Source: Candidatus Dechloromonas phosphorivorans (GTDB lineage Bacteria > Pseudomonadota > Gammaproteobacteria > Burkholderiales > Rhodocyclaceae). Taken from it: a stretch of DNA of 64,000 nt. The stretch is taken from contig JADKIP010000014.1 in the NCBI GenBank assembly GCA_016721185.1, positions 124,001 through 188,000 on the forward strand, given 5' to 3'. Made by a program: the position numbers and the translations under genes. Under the pieces are notes generated by a model. It was not told the DNA's origin. It made no database searches and was given only the letters and a program-made list of their open reading frames with translations. This document shows, in pieces, positions 9,386 to 21,367 of this stretch; the stretch's first letter is position 1; each line of letters begins with the position of its first letter.

Positions 9386-10447
9386 ATGAAACAGAAACTA
9401 CAAATAGCCCTGTTTGTCGGGGCGATGTTGAGCGGCGTATTGAATACTCCGCTCCAAGCCGCAACGGCTCAAAAACCCCAAAGCCAGGCAAGCAAAAAAG
9501 CAGTGCTGCCGGTGGGCAAGAATACTCAAGCAGCCAAAAAACCGGTAGTTAAGACAGCCGCCAAGAAATCGCCGGTCAAGTCAGCCAAAGCCAGCGGTGT
9601 TAAAGGCGGCAAAGTCGTGCACGTCGCCGCTGAATCGACCAGGAAGGCAATGCGGCGGGTAACGTTTGCCGACGTTGATCAGGGGCGCCTTTCCTTGCAC
9701 TCGTCTTCAGTATTGGTGATCGACCAAAATACCGGCCAAACCCTGTTTGAAAAGCATTCAGATGCCGTGGTGCCAATCGCATCAATTTCCAAGCTGATGA
9801 CGGCGATGGTTGTGCTCGATGCCAAGCTGGATATGCAGGAAGTGCTGACGATTGGTGAGGAAGAAGTGGATAGCCTTAAAGGGACGCGCTCGCGGATTCC
9901 GGTGGGCACGACCATGACGCGTGAAACAGCCATGCTGCTGGCGCTGATGTCGTCGGAAAATCGTGCGGCACATGCGCTGGGCCGGCACTATCCGGGCGGT
10001 ATGCCGGCTTTTGTGGTGGCCATGAACAACAAGGCGCGGGCGCTGGGCATGCGTAGCTCAAGCTTTGAAGAGCCGACAGGCCTCTCCAGTAATAATGTAT
10101 CGACCGCCCATGACCTGGCCCGAATGGTGGCTGCGGCGGCGCGTTACCCGGAAATTCGTGACTTTTCAACCACCGCGACAGCCAAGGTTGAGCTGAAGGG
10201 TCGCATCAGTGATTTCAACAATACCAACGCGCTGGTGCGTAGCGATACTTGGGAAATTGGCATTTCCAAGACCGGCTATATTTCTGAAGCCGGTCGTTGT
10301 CTCGTCATGCAGGCCCGTGTCGCGGACAAGCCTGTGGTGATTGTGCTGCTTGATTCTGCTGGCAAGATGACGCGTGTTGGCGATGCAATGCGGATCAAGC
10401 GCTGGATGGAAAGCGCCAGTCTGGCAAGCGAGCGTCGTCCGGCCTAA
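9386..10447 (+). CDS. pbpG: D-alanyl-D-alanine endopeptidase (PBP7/8 type)
   Basis: This is a periplasmic serine peptidase of family S11 that cuts peptidoglycan cross-links. A signal peptide is visible at residues 1-25. Next comes a low-complexity Lys/Ala/Pro stretch to about residue 80 that is longer than in E. coli PbpG. The catalytic motifs are SISK near 133, SSEN near 188 and SKTGY near 294. The length of 353 is slightly above the family norm because of the linker. AGCAGGAGATCG gives a good ribosome site for ATG 9386. A terminator follows directly. Confidence 0.92.
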   Translation: MKQKLQIALFVGAMLSGVLNTPLQAATAQKPQSQASKKAVLPVGKNTQAAKKPVVKTAAKKSPVKSAKASGVKGGKVVHVAAESTRKAMRRVTFADVDQGRLSLHSSSVLVIDQNTGQTLFEKHSDAVVPIASISKLMTAMVVLDAKLDMQEVLTIGEEEVDSLKGTRSRIPVGTTMTRETAMLLALMSSENRAAHALGRHYPGGMPAFVVAMNNKARALGMRSSSFEEPTGLSSNNVSTAHDLARMVAAAARYPEIRDFSTTATAKVELKGRISDFNNTNALVRSDTWEIGISKTGYISEAGRCLVMQARVADKPVVIVLLDSAGKMTRVGDAMRIKRWMESASLASERRPA

Positions 10448-10466
10448 CACCCGAAATGCTCAAAAC

Positions 10467-10496
10467 AAGGCCGCGTCATGCGGCCTTTATTTTTTC
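10467..10496 (+). terminator. Rho-independent terminator after pbpG
   Basis: The stem AAGGCCGC (10467-10474) pairs with GCGGCCTT (10480-10487) around a five-base loop and is followed by TATTTTTT. The 3' end of the minus-strand IclR gene reaches into it, so it lies at the point of convergence. Confidence 0.85.
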
Positions 10497-11288
10497 AGGT
10501 TGATATAGCCCAGTGCTTGGGAAACGGCATCTGCCGTTTGCTTGAGCAGCACCACCCAGTTCGGGTCGTGACGGTCTGCCGGGGCGGATACGGAAAGGGC
10601 CGCAACGACGTGGCCTTCATCATCGTGAATCGGTGCCGCGACGCATTTGAGCCCTAATTCCGCTTCCTCGTCGTCGTAGGCAATGCCGTGGCGGCGAACT
10701 TTTTTCAGTTCTTTTTCAAGTGTCGGCAAGGGTGGTCAGCGAATGGGGCGTTTTGCCCGGCAGGCCGGTACGTTTGGCGTACTCACGGATTTTTTGCGGA
10801 CCATCGACGGCGAGGAATAGTTTGCCCAGCGAGGTCAGGTGAAGCGGGGCACGACCACCTACGAGGTAGACGACGCGAACGAGCGCCCGTCCCGACGAGG
10901 TCCGTTCGAGGTAAACGATCTCGTCGTCGCGGCGGACGCCCAGGTTGATCGCTTCGCCAATTTTTTCATGCAATTCCTGCATGAAGGGCAGGGCGACCTC
11001 GCGCAGATTGATGCGCGATTTGACGATGGCGCCGAGTTCAAGCAGGCGGATACCTAGGCGGTAATTGCCGACATCTTGACGTTCGACAAAGTGAGCTTGG
11101 GTCATCGCCGCGAGAATGCGGTGCGCGGTTGACGGGTGGAGTTCGGCGGTGGCAGCCAGTTGCTTCAGGCTGGCGGGCTCGGGTGAGTTAGCGAGGGCGT
11201 CGAGCAGGGACATCATGCGCTCGATGACCTGAATTGAACCGGGGTTTTTGGCAGCGCCGCTGGCGGTGCCGTTGGCGGCTTCGGTCAA
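10487..11288 (-). pseudogene. IclR-family transcriptional regulator with one frameshift
   Basis: The N-terminal winged helix (SLKQLAATAELHPSTAHRILAAM) and C-terminal effector domain (EAINLGVRRDDEIVYLER through APIHDDEGHVVAALSVSAP) are those of IclR regulators of small-molecule catabolism. The start is taken as TTG 11288 because AAGGA precedes it and the protein then begins just before the conserved SIQVIERMMSLLDAL. One extra base near 10728 (TT for T on the coding strand) shifts the frame between PHSLTTL and PTLEKELKKVR. Without it the protein is about 267 residues, the normal size. It is divergent from the dehydrogenase genes at 11522, which are likely targets. Confidence 0.85.
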
Positions 11289-11521
11289 CTGGATTCCTTT
11301 ATTGGTGCGGTTTGAGTAGCATTGGCTACTTCGTTTTTTGTGCGATGCAATATTAGCATGTGCTTGGCGCTCTACGTTATCAGGCTGGTTGCTGCCGGCG
11401 GCTGAACCGCATTTTTGGCCTGATATCGGGGTGGACCGCAGGCGGCAACGCGACACGATGCGACTCCACCGGCTGGCAAGACTTTTGATGAATTTTACGC
11501 GGCAAGAAAGAGAGCTTGAAT

Positions 11522-12219
11522 ATGGATTTTTCCCCAGAAGGCAGCAAGGCCATTCCGTTGTGGGTTAACGGGCACGCCTTCCTTACGGTCAGTGATGCCT
11601 TTCACGATGTGATCAATCCGGCCACCGGCGAGCCGGTTCATCGCGTGCCGCTCTGCGGTGCCAGTGAAGCCGCCGAAGCGGTTGCCGCGGCGCGCGCGGC
11701 GCAGCCGGCCTGGGCCGAGATGGGCATGCAGGCACGCCGTGTTTGTCTGGCCAATCTGGCCGAGGCGCTGGAAGGCTATGCCGGGCATTTCGCCAAGTTG
11801 CTCAGTGCGGAAACGGGGTTTGACGAGGCGCGGGCGAGTGCTGAAGTCGCCACTGCTGTTGCGGCCTTGCAGGCTTTTACCGTTGGTGAAACCGGGGTTT
11901 TTGCGCTGGTGATTGATGCTTCGCGGCCATTGGCGGGTTTGGCTGAACATATTGCGCCAGCCTTGATGGCAGGGGCGACGGTGGTGCTCAAACCGAGTCT
12001 GAAAGCCCCATCGGCAGCATTTGCCTTGTGCGAATTATCAGCGCGTGCAGAGTGGCCGGCGGGGGTTTTGAACCTGATGCAGGGCGATACGGCGGCGATT
12101 GAAGGTCTGTGCGCAGCGGGGTGGACCGGCTGGTCTACACCGGCGAAGCGGCGCTCGGGGCCAAGGTGGGTGCTATCGCCAATGCCAACGGCACCGCGTT
12201 CGAGCTATTGCCCGCCTGA
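11522..12219 (+). pseudogene. Short aldehyde-dehydrogenase-like protein lacking the catalytic domain, one frameshift
   Basis: The N-terminal 130 residues resemble the start of NAD(P)-dependent aldehyde dehydrogenases (INPATGEPVHRVP, RAAQPAWAEMG), and APALMAGATVVLKPSLKAP matches the cofactor-domain Lys region. The catalytic Cys/Glu domain is absent. Restoring one G to the run at 12118-12121 gives a frame ending at 12219 with NANGTAFELLPA, about 232 residues, and its stop overlaps the ATG of the next gene. That neat junction suggests the short form is the native gene and only the G-run is wrong. A full dehydrogenase activity is unlikely; a binding or regulatory role is possible. ATG 11522 has AAGAGAG upstream. 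Confidence 0.68.
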
Positions 12220-13175
12220 TGCAGCGCATTGTTTTCCTGGAAAGTGAGTCAATTATTGCCGAGTTGCGGCAGCCGGCTTTCGCCCATGACTGGGTGAGTT
12301 ACCCGAAAACCGCCCCTGATCAGGTGGTTGAACGGCTGGCCGAGGCGACGATTGCGGTGATCAACAAGGCGCCGTTGCCGGCAGCTGCGGTCAACGCCTT
12401 GCCGAAGCTGAAAATGGTCGCGGTGGCGGCGACCGGCACCAATGTGATTGACCTTGAAGCCTGCCGGGCGCGCGGCATCGTGGTCGCCAATGTGCGCGGC
12501 TATGCCGAACATACCGTGCCGGAGCATGTGATGGCGCTGTTGCTGGCCTTGTCGCGCAATTTGGTGGCATGGCGGGAAACGCTGCAGGCTGGACGCTGGC
12601 AACAGTCTGATCAGTTTTGCCTGTTCGATCACCCGATTCGTGACTTGCATGGCGCAACGCTGGGTTTGATCGGCAGCGGCAGCCTGGGGAATGGCGTGCT
12701 GCGGCTGGCGGAAGCTTTCGGCATGCGCGTGCTGCGGGCCGAGCGCAAGGGGGCTGACACCGTGCGCCCCGGTTACACGCCCTTTGAAACGGTGCTGGCG
12801 GAAGCTGATGCGATCAGCCTGCATTGCCCGCTAACGGCCGAAACCAAAGGCTTGATCGGGCTTGCCGAATTGCGGGCGATGAAGCGTTCAGCCTTGTTGA
12901 TCAACACGGCGCGCGGCGGGATTGTCGATGAGGCCGCGCTGATACAGGCATTGAAAGAAGGCTGGATTGCCGGCGCCGGGTTCGATGTCGTCACGATCGA
13001 GCCGCCACCCATTGATCACCCGATGCTGGCGCCTGAATTGCTCGCCTTGCCCAACTTTCTGCTGACGCCACACGTTGCCTGGGCTAGTCGGCCAGCCATG
13101 CAGGCCTTGGCGGGTCAATTGATCGACAATATCGAGTCCTTTGTGGCCGGCACACCACAAAACCGGGTGGTGTGA
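12219..13175 (+). CDS. D-2-hydroxyacid dehydrogenase (glycerate dehydrogenase-like)
   Basis: This is a NAD(P)-dependent reductase of 2-keto acids such as hydroxypyruvate or glyoxylate. It has 318 residues. It shows the Rossmann motif GLIGSGSLG, the substrate and catalytic Arg in INTARGGIVDE, and the catalytic His in LTPHVAWAS. ATG 12219 overlaps the stop of the preceding dehydrogenase-like gene (TGATG), so coupling is likely. It most resembles HprA-type glycerate dehydrogenases, but substrate is inferred. With the IclR regulator upstream it may serve C2/C3 acid metabolism. Confidence 0.88.
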   Translation: MQRIVFLESESIIAELRQPAFAHDWVSYPKTAPDQVVERLAEATIAVINKAPLPAAAVNALPKLKMVAVAATGTNVIDLEACRARGIVVANVRGYAEHTVPEHVMALLLALSRNLVAWRETLQAGRWQQSDQFCLFDHPIRDLHGATLGLIGSGSLGNGVLRLAEAFGMRVLRAERKGADTVRPGYTPFETVLAEADAISLHCPLTAETKGLIGLAELRAMKRSALLINTARGGIVDEAALIQALKEGWIAGAGFDVVTIEPPPIDHPMLAPELLALPNFLLTPHVAWASRPAMQALAGQLIDNIESFVAGTPQNRVV

Positions 13176-13265
13176 CCAAGCGCGCCATCAACAAACAATC
13201 AACAAACAATCGTCTCCGGCGCCCAAGGGCATTGCCGGGTTTATCTGGCTTTAAGGGAAGACATC

Positions 13266-13517
13266 ATGACCATTACTTTTGCCGTGCGCGGCGAGTACAT
13301 TCAACTCGATCAACTGCTCAAGGCGACCGGCCTTTGCGAATCCGGCGGTGCTGCGCATGCGGCGATTGCCGAAGGGCGAGTGCGGGTCGATGCTGCGGTC
13401 GACACGAGAAAACGAGCAAAATTACGGCCAGGGCAGCGTGTCACCATTGGCGGCGAGGTTGTTGAATTGGTTGCTGACTCTGGTACCGAGCCGGACGAGA
13501 ATTTGCCAAATATGTGA
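13266..13517 (+). CDS. S4-domain RNA-binding protein (YbcJ-like)
   Basis: An 83-residue protein made almost wholly of one S4 RNA-binding fold: EYIQLDQLLKATGL, then GGAAHAAIAEGRVRVDAAV and RPGQRVTIGG. Small stand-alone S4 proteins of this kind bind structured RNA or the ribosome. AAGGGAAGACATC provides a ribosome site for ATG 13266. It ends 11 bases from the convergent GGDEF/EAL gene and no terminator is seen between them. Confidence 0.85.
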   Translation: MTITFAVRGEYIQLDQLLKATGLCESGGAAHAAIAEGRVRVDAAVDTRKRAKLRPGQRVTIGGEVVELVADSGTEPDENLPNM

Positions 13518-13528
13518 TCAAATTCACT

Positions 13529-16500
13529 TCATGAATATTTTGTTATTAATATAGGCTGAGGACATTTTGAACCCAAACTTAAACGTTGATAAATGTGAAC
13601 CCCAAAAAAATTTTCCTTTAAACGTTGACCGTACAGGCTTGGGTCCTCTTTTTCTGCGCTTATTGCCCAACTCGCAGGCGTCTTCCAGTGACTGAGCCAG
13701 GTTTCAAATTCGCTGGGCGGCATCGGCCGGGAAATGCCGTAGCCTTGGGCGTGGGCGCAACCCAGCGCGAGCAGGATGTCGCCATGCGCAATCGTTTCGA
13801 CCCCTTCGGCGATGACTGAGCGATTGAAGGCCTGGGCGAGACCGATGACGCCTTTGACGATGGCCATATCTTCGGCATCATCCTGCATGTCGCGGATGAA
13901 TGACTGGTCAATTTTGAGCGTTTCGGCCGGTAGATGTTTGAGGTAAAGCAGTGATGAATATCCGGTGCCGAAGTCGTCAAGGGCAAAGGAGACGCCGAGC
14001 TCGCGACAGGATTCGATAACTTGCGAGACGTGCCCGGTGTCGGAGAGCGCGGCCGTTTCGAGAATTTCCAGCTCAATCCGCCCGTGGGGCAGCGCGGGGT
14101 AGGCACTGAGTAGTTTGGCCAAACGCGCCGTGAAGTCTGGCAGCGAAATATGGCGGGCGGCGATATTGATGCTGATATTGAGCGGCAAGCCTTGGCGGTG
14201 CCAGTGGTCGGCTTGGCAAAGTGCGGCGTTGATGACCCATTCGCCGAGCGTGATGGCGAAATCGTTATTCTCGGTGATGGGCAAAAATTCGCCCGGCTGG
14301 ATCAAGCCGCGTTCCGGGTGGCGCCAGCGGATCAGGGCTTCTGCACCGGTGACGATGCCGCCCCGCATATCGACCTTGGGCTGGTAATGCATTTCAAATT
14401 CGCCGGCCTGCAGGGCTTGTTCCAGCCGCTGCAAATCAGCCAGTTCGGTGCGGGCGGCTTCGTCTTCCATCGGGTCAAACAGGAAATAGCGATTGCGCCC
14501 GGTTTGCTTGGCGATGTACATGGCCTGATCGGCATGGCGAAGCAGCAGTTCAGGTTCGACGCCATCGCCCGGGAAAATGGTAATCCCGACACTGGCTGAA
14601 ATGCAGACCGCTTCACCGGCAATATCGTAGCCGCAGCTGGCCACCTGGAGCACGCGACGAACGATTTCAAGACATTGTTCGAGGTTGTCGAGATCATTGA
14701 GCAGCAGGACGAATTCGTCACCGCCGAGACGGGAAAGCGTATCGGTATCGCGCATGATGGCGAGCGTGCGCTGTGAAAACTCGATCAGCAGTTGATCGCC
14801 CGCGGCGTGACCATAACGATCATTGACCGCCTTGAAGCCATCAAGATCGAGCAGGCAGACGGCCAGCATGCTCTTGTTGCGCGCTGCCAGTGCAATGGAC
14901 ATGTAAAGCCGGTCGTTGAGCAAGGTGCGGTTGGGCAGCTCGGTCAGCGGGTCGAAATGAGCCAGTTTTTCCAGGTGGCGCTCATGTTCCTTTTGCTCAG
15001 TGATGTCGGCAAAAATGCCGACGTAGTGCCGAACGTCTCCTGACTCGCTGCGCACGGCAGAAATGGTGAGCTGTTCGGCATAGAGCTCGCCTGATTTCTT
15101 GCGATTCCAGATTTCGCCATGCCAGTAGTCGCTGCGTGCCAGTTCGGCCCACATCGAGACATAAAACTCGGGGCTTTGGTGCCCGGATTTAAGCAGGGAA
15201 GGTTTGCGGCCGATCACTTCGTCTCGTGAGTAACCGGTAATCTCGGTAAATGCCTGATTGACGTCGACGATGATGTCTTTCGGGTCGGTAATGATGATGC
15301 CTTCACGGGCATGCGAGAACACGCTGGCGATCAGTCCAAGCTGCTCGGCCGATTCGTGGCGCTCGGTCACATCAAAACAGGCGCCCAGGTAACCGGCAAA
15401 TTCCCCGGCCAAATTGATGAACGGGTGCCCGATGTCGAGAATCCAGCGGTATTCGCCATCGTGCCGGCGCAGGCGATATTCCATGGCGAAAGGTCGACGT
15501 GCCAAAAAGTCCGCCTGGTAGGTGGTGATACAGCGCTCGCGGTCGTCGGCATGCACCCCTTCGGCCCAGCCCTCGCCCTTTTCCTGTTCCAGGCTGCGGC
15601 CGGTAAACTCCAGCCAGGTGGCGTTGAAATAATTGCATTGGCCATCCAGTCCGGCGCGCCAGATCAGGGTGGGAAAGTGCTCCAGAATGGTGAGGTAGAA
15701 GTCGTGCGATTTTTGCAGTTGAACCTGGCTCGCCGAAAGCTCTTCCGTGCGCTGGGCGACCCGTGTTTCGAGCTGGTCATTGGCCTGGCGCAGTTGATCG
15801 TCGCTCCGTTCCCAACGCTGGGCAAAGCGCATGGCGAGCGCCAGCCCGATACCGCTGGTGATCAGCAGAATGAGTCCGACCAGCAATGTTACCTGTTGTG
15901 TGATCGGGGCCGTTTCAGCCATTACCGAGTCAAGCTGGCGCGACAGGACGAGCTGCCAGCCGGAGTCCAGTCGGTAGATAAAACTGAGCCAGGCAACGCC
16001 TTGCTGGTCCTGCCACTGCCTGAAGGCGATCTCTTCCTTATTCCCGTTCAGTGTGCCGAGCAGCGGGTGTTCAGCCTTGCTTAGCGCATGCAAACCGCCA
16101 ATCAGGCTGGCGTCGCTGTGGCCAATCAACATGCCTTCGCGGTCGGCCAGCAGGCCGTAGTCGAAGGGGGCGATATCCTCGGGTGAAAGAAGTTGAGACA
16201 AATGTTTGAGATACACCACGCCACCCAGATGGGCGAAAATTTTGCCGCGGCCGTCCATCAACGGCGTATCGATCACCACCGCCGGCATGCCATCGGCGCC
16301 CTGGATACTGTCTGAGACTGCCGGTTTTTTACTGCGCGTTGCTTCCTGAAAGTAGGGACGGTCGGCCAGGTTGTATTTCTTCAGTGACTGTTGAATTGCG
16401 TAGGGATGTGACAGGTAGTGATCGCCATTCGGCAGCAGCAGGAAAACCACCCCGAGGTTGCTGTCGCTGGCGAGCAGTGCATCCAGGGTTTGCCGCTTGG

Positions 16501-16786
16501 CACGTTCGAGATCCAGCGGAATGCCGTTAATGGCCGGGTTGACGCGGTCAACCGCAGAAAGTGAGGAAAATTCAGGCAGGCGCGCGGTGTAGGCGAGTCG
16601 GTTGGCCGCCCCGTTAATCTGTTCCTGCATGCTCTGGCCGATGACCCGGACGAACGACTGATGTTCATTCGACCAGCGTTCAACCGAGAGCTTTTGGTGC
16701 AGGCGGTCCACAAAAAGCCAGACAGCAATCAGCGCGGCGATTGCCGGCAGAATGAAAGCGAGCAGAATTTTCTGCTTCTGGGTCAT
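13529..16786 (-). CDS. Membrane sensor diguanylate cyclase/phosphodiesterase (dCache-PAS-PAS-GGDEF-EAL)
   Basis: A 1085-residue cyclic-di-GMP enzyme. Order of parts: a membrane segment (residues 8-27), a periplasmic Cache-like domain (about 40-290), a second membrane segment (about 300-320), a coiled linker, two PAS domains (about 365-490 and 495-615), GGDEF (DPLTELPNR, RLGGDEFVLLL) and EAL (GAEALIRWRHP, LDDFGTGYSS, IAEGVET). Both catalytic signatures are complete, so synthesis and hydrolysis are both possible. GGAG precedes ATG 16786. The last 40 residues after the EAL fold have an unusual composition and may be a late extension. It stands alone with its own upstream gap. Confidence 0.94.
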   Translation of the reverse strand: MTQKQKILLAFILPAIAALIAVWLFVDRLHQKLSVERWSNEHQSFVRVIGQSMQEQINGAANRLAYTARLPEFSSLSAVDRVNPAINGIPLDLERAKRQTLDALLASDSNLGVVFLLLPNGDHYLSHPYAIQQSLKKYNLADRPYFQEATRSKKPAVSDSIQGADGMPAVVIDTPLMDGRGKIFAHLGGVVYLKHLSQLLSPEDIAPFDYGLLADREGMLIGHSDASLIGGLHALSKAEHPLLGTLNGNKEEIAFRQWQDQQGVAWLSFIYRLDSGWQLVLSRQLDSVMAETAPITQQVTLLVGLILLITSGIGLALAMRFAQRWERSDDQLRQANDQLETRVAQRTEELSASQVQLQKSHDFYLTILEHFPTLIWRAGLDGQCNYFNATWLEFTGRSLEQEKGEGWAEGVHADDRERCITTYQADFLARRPFAMEYRLRRHDGEYRWILDIGHPFINLAGEFAGYLGACFDVTERHESAEQLGLIASVFSHAREGIIITDPKDIIVDVNQAFTEITGYSRDEVIGRKPSLLKSGHQSPEFYVSMWAELARSDYWHGEIWNRKKSGELYAEQLTISAVRSESGDVRHYVGIFADITEQKEHERHLEKLAHFDPLTELPNRTLLNDRLYMSIALAARNKSMLAVCLLDLDGFKAVNDRYGHAAGDQLLIEFSQRTLAIMRDTDTLSRLGGDEFVLLLNDLDNLEQCLEIVRRVLQVASCGYDIAGEAVCISASVGITIFPGDGVEPELLLRHADQAMYIAKQTGRNRYFLFDPMEDEAARTELADLQRLEQALQAGEFEMHYQPKVDMRGGIVTGAEALIRWRHPERGLIQPGEFLPITENNDFAITLGEWVINAALCQADHWHRQGLPLNISINIAARHISLPDFTARLAKLLSAYPALPHGRIELEILETAALSDTGHVSQVIESCRELGVSFALDDFGTGYSSLLYLKHLPAETLKIDQSFIRDMQDDAEDMAIVKGVIGLAQAFNRSVIAEGVETIAHGDILLALGCAHAQGYGISRPMPPSEFETWLSHWKTPASWAISAEKEDPSLYGQRLKENFFGVHIYQRLSLGSKCPQPILITKYS

Positions 16787-16951
16787 CCAGGTTTTGTCTC
16801 CTAAACCAAGCGTTCTTCGACGCTCGTTTCATTTAAGCACATTGTTACGATATTTCACGCCCGCGGGGTATCAAATATCGTTCGGATTGAAGATACCCCC
16901 GACACAGTATTAAATTTAAATGAATCGTTGATGAAAAAAATCATTTTCTGC

Positions 16952-19347
<2,396 letters not shown>

Positions 19348-19351
<4 letters not shown>

Positions 19352-20193
19352 GGCTTGCCTCGGTGGCCGGTCGGTAGCTGGATGTTGAGCCGGCGGATTT
19401 CGTCCCAATCCTTATCCTGTGCCGCTTCAATCCCCTTGAAACTGAGCGGTTCAAGCAGACGGCGCCCGGTGTCGTCGCCGTGCAGCGAAAACAGGGCGCT
19501 ACTGACTTTCTCCAGCGTGCGCTTATCGACCCGTGGATGGGCCGCGAAAGCATGCGGCACATAAGCCGGCGTACTGGTCAGGATGCGCAGGCGGCTGGAA
19601 ATCGCCGGGTCAATCGCTTCCAGCGTCCGCTTGATGCCACCGCCGGCAGCAAAGCTGCCTTGGGCGACGCTGCGATAGACCGAGTCGTGCGAAATGACGT
19701 ATTTCGCTTCAATCGGGATGTTTTGGCGCGCGAATTCGGCACGCGGCAGGATGCTGGCGGCAAACGCCGCCGGGGCGGGGAAAACCACGGCTTTGCCCTG
19801 CAGTTCGGCAATATTGCGGAGCGGGCTGTCCTTGGCGACAACGATGATGCCGACCAGCTTGCGCTCCTTTTCCCGGGCAAAGGCGACATAGCCGGGCGCC
19901 TTGCTGAACACCGTATAGTGGTAGGGATTCATGTAGACGATGTCGTAATCGCCATTTTTTACCCGATCCTCAAAAGTCGGGATATCGCTCGCGGTGCGAA
20001 AGGCGAGACGAACGCCAGCGCGTTGGGCCGCTTCGGAAAGTAGGGGAATCCAGGCGGCCGCCAATGCGCTGGCCGATTGCTGCGGTACGATGCCAACGCT
20101 CAGTTCGGTTGGGCTATCGGCCCCGGCGGGTTGGGCGAGAAATGCCAGGCTGCTGATCAGGGTGATAAAAATGCGTTTTATGGCTAAATTCAT
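19348..20193 (-). CDS. PhnD-like periplasmic binding protein, partner of a hybrid kinase
   Basis: A 281-residue protein with a signal peptide (FITLISSLAFLAQPAGA) and the type 2 periplasmic binding fold of the phosphate/phosphite/phosphonate family (LSVGIVPQQSASALAAAWIPLL, DIVYMNPYHYTVFSK). No ABC permease or ATPase lies nearby; the next gene is a sensor kinase whose GTG overlaps this stop. That context argues for a signalling rather than an uptake role. ATG 20193 is preferred because GGAG lies six bases upstream. The ligand is unknown; in this family it can be an oxyanion or a small organic compound. Confidence 0.88.
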
Positions 20194-20275
20194 ATTGTTC
20201 TCCATGAGGGATTTTCCTCGTCACCACGCGCAATGACAAGCCACATTTGCAGCCTGAGCGTTCCGCCCATTGGTA

Positions 20276-20295
20276 AAATTAGCAAACGCTAATTT
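20276..20295. promoter_or_regulatory. 20-bp inverted repeat between divergent genes, likely operator
   Basis: AAATTAGC (20276-20283), spacer AAAC, then GCTAATTT (20288-20295): two perfect 8-bp arms. It lies 83 bases from the PhnD-like start and 23 bases before the TDT transporter ATG, so it could serve either. The regulator is not known. Confidence 0.6.
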
Positions 20296-20317
20296 GTTTC
20301 ATGCAGAGGATTCCACC

Positions 20318-21358
20318 ATGTCGTACCCTTCGTTTTCGGACATCTCCCGAACTTTTGCCCCCGGCTGGTTTGCTGCGGTGATGGGCACCGGCGTACTGGC
20401 CTTGACGACGCGCAGCCTTGGCCAGCACTGGCCGCTGCTGGCGTTGCCGGCGGAATTGCTGCATTGGTTCAACAGCGGACTTTTTCTGTTGCTCGCCTTG
20501 CCGTGGCTGACGCGCTGGCTGGTTTTTCGCCCGGCGGCGTTGCAGACGATGATGCATCCGGTACAGGCCAATTTTTACCCGACCTTTTCGATTGCGCTGC
20601 TGGTATTGGCCGCCCAATGGCTGGTCTTTACGCCCTATGTCGGCGTGGCGCTGACGCTCTGGTGGCTGGGGGTTGGCCTGCATTTTGTCTTCAGCTTTGC
20701 CGTGCTGTTCCTGATGTTCCGCGGCGAGCATGTTGCGGTCGACCACGTTACACCGGCAAATTTCATCCCGGCGGTCGGGCTGGTCGTCATGCCCCTCGCC
20801 GGTGGCCCCCTGTTGCAGCACATGGATGGGGCGGTGCGTGAATGGGCGCTGACCCTCAACGCCATCGGTCTCGGTGCGGGCAGCATGATGTACCTCGGGC
20901 TGCTCGGCCTGACGCTGCATCGTAAATTTTTGCACAAGCCGGCCCAGGGTATTTTGACCCCGACGGTGTGGATTCATCTGGCGCCGATTGGCGTCATTCC
21001 GCTCAGCCTGATGAATCTGCTCGACCCGTTGCCGTTCCCTGCGGCGCGTGAGGTGGCCACGGTGTTGATGCTGCTGCTCTGGGGCTTCGGCGTCTGGTGG
21101 GTGGTGATGGCCAGTCTGCTCACCCTGGCCGCGCGCACTGCCGGTCAGTTGCCCTTTGCCTTGTCGTGGTGGGGATTCACCTTCCCGCTCGGCGCCTTTG
21201 TCGCCGAAAGCCTGCGCCTGAGCCAGTTGCTTGGGTGGAGCAGTACCTTCGCGATTGGCGTTGGCGCCTGGATTCTGCTTTGCGGCTTGTGGCTGGTTAC
21301 CGCCGCCAAAACCGCCCGGCGCGTTGCCAGCGGCGCAATTTTCCAGCCCCATCCGTAG
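20318..21358 (+). CDS. TDT-family (TehA/SLAC1-like) membrane transporter
   Basis: A 346-residue protein with about ten hydrophobic segments. The opening FAPGWFAAVMGTGVLAL is typical of the tellurite-resistance/dicarboxylate transporter family, whose members include TehA, sulfite exporters and SLAC1-type anion channels. ATG 20318 follows AGAGGA. It is divergent from the PhnD-like gene and separated from the next hydrolase by nine bases, so the two are likely co-transcribed. The substrate (sulfite, tellurite, dicarboxylate or another anion) cannot be decided. Confidence 0.85.
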   Translation: MSYPSFSDISRTFAPGWFAAVMGTGVLALTTRSLGQHWPLLALPAELLHWFNSGLFLLLALPWLTRWLVFRPAALQTMMHPVQANFYPTFSIALLVLAAQWLVFTPYVGVALTLWWLGVGLHFVFSFAVLFLMFRGEHVAVDHVTPANFIPAVGLVVMPLAGGPLLQHMDGAVREWALTLNAIGLGAGSMMYLGLLGLTLHRKFLHKPAQGILTPTVWIHLAPIGVIPLSLMNLLDPLPFPAAREVATVLMLLLWGFGVWWVVMASLLTLAARTAGQLPFALSWWGFTFPLGAFVAESLRLSQLLGWSSTFAIGVGAWILLCGLWLVTAAKTARRVASGAIFQPHP

Positions 21359-21367
21359 GCCGCGCCG

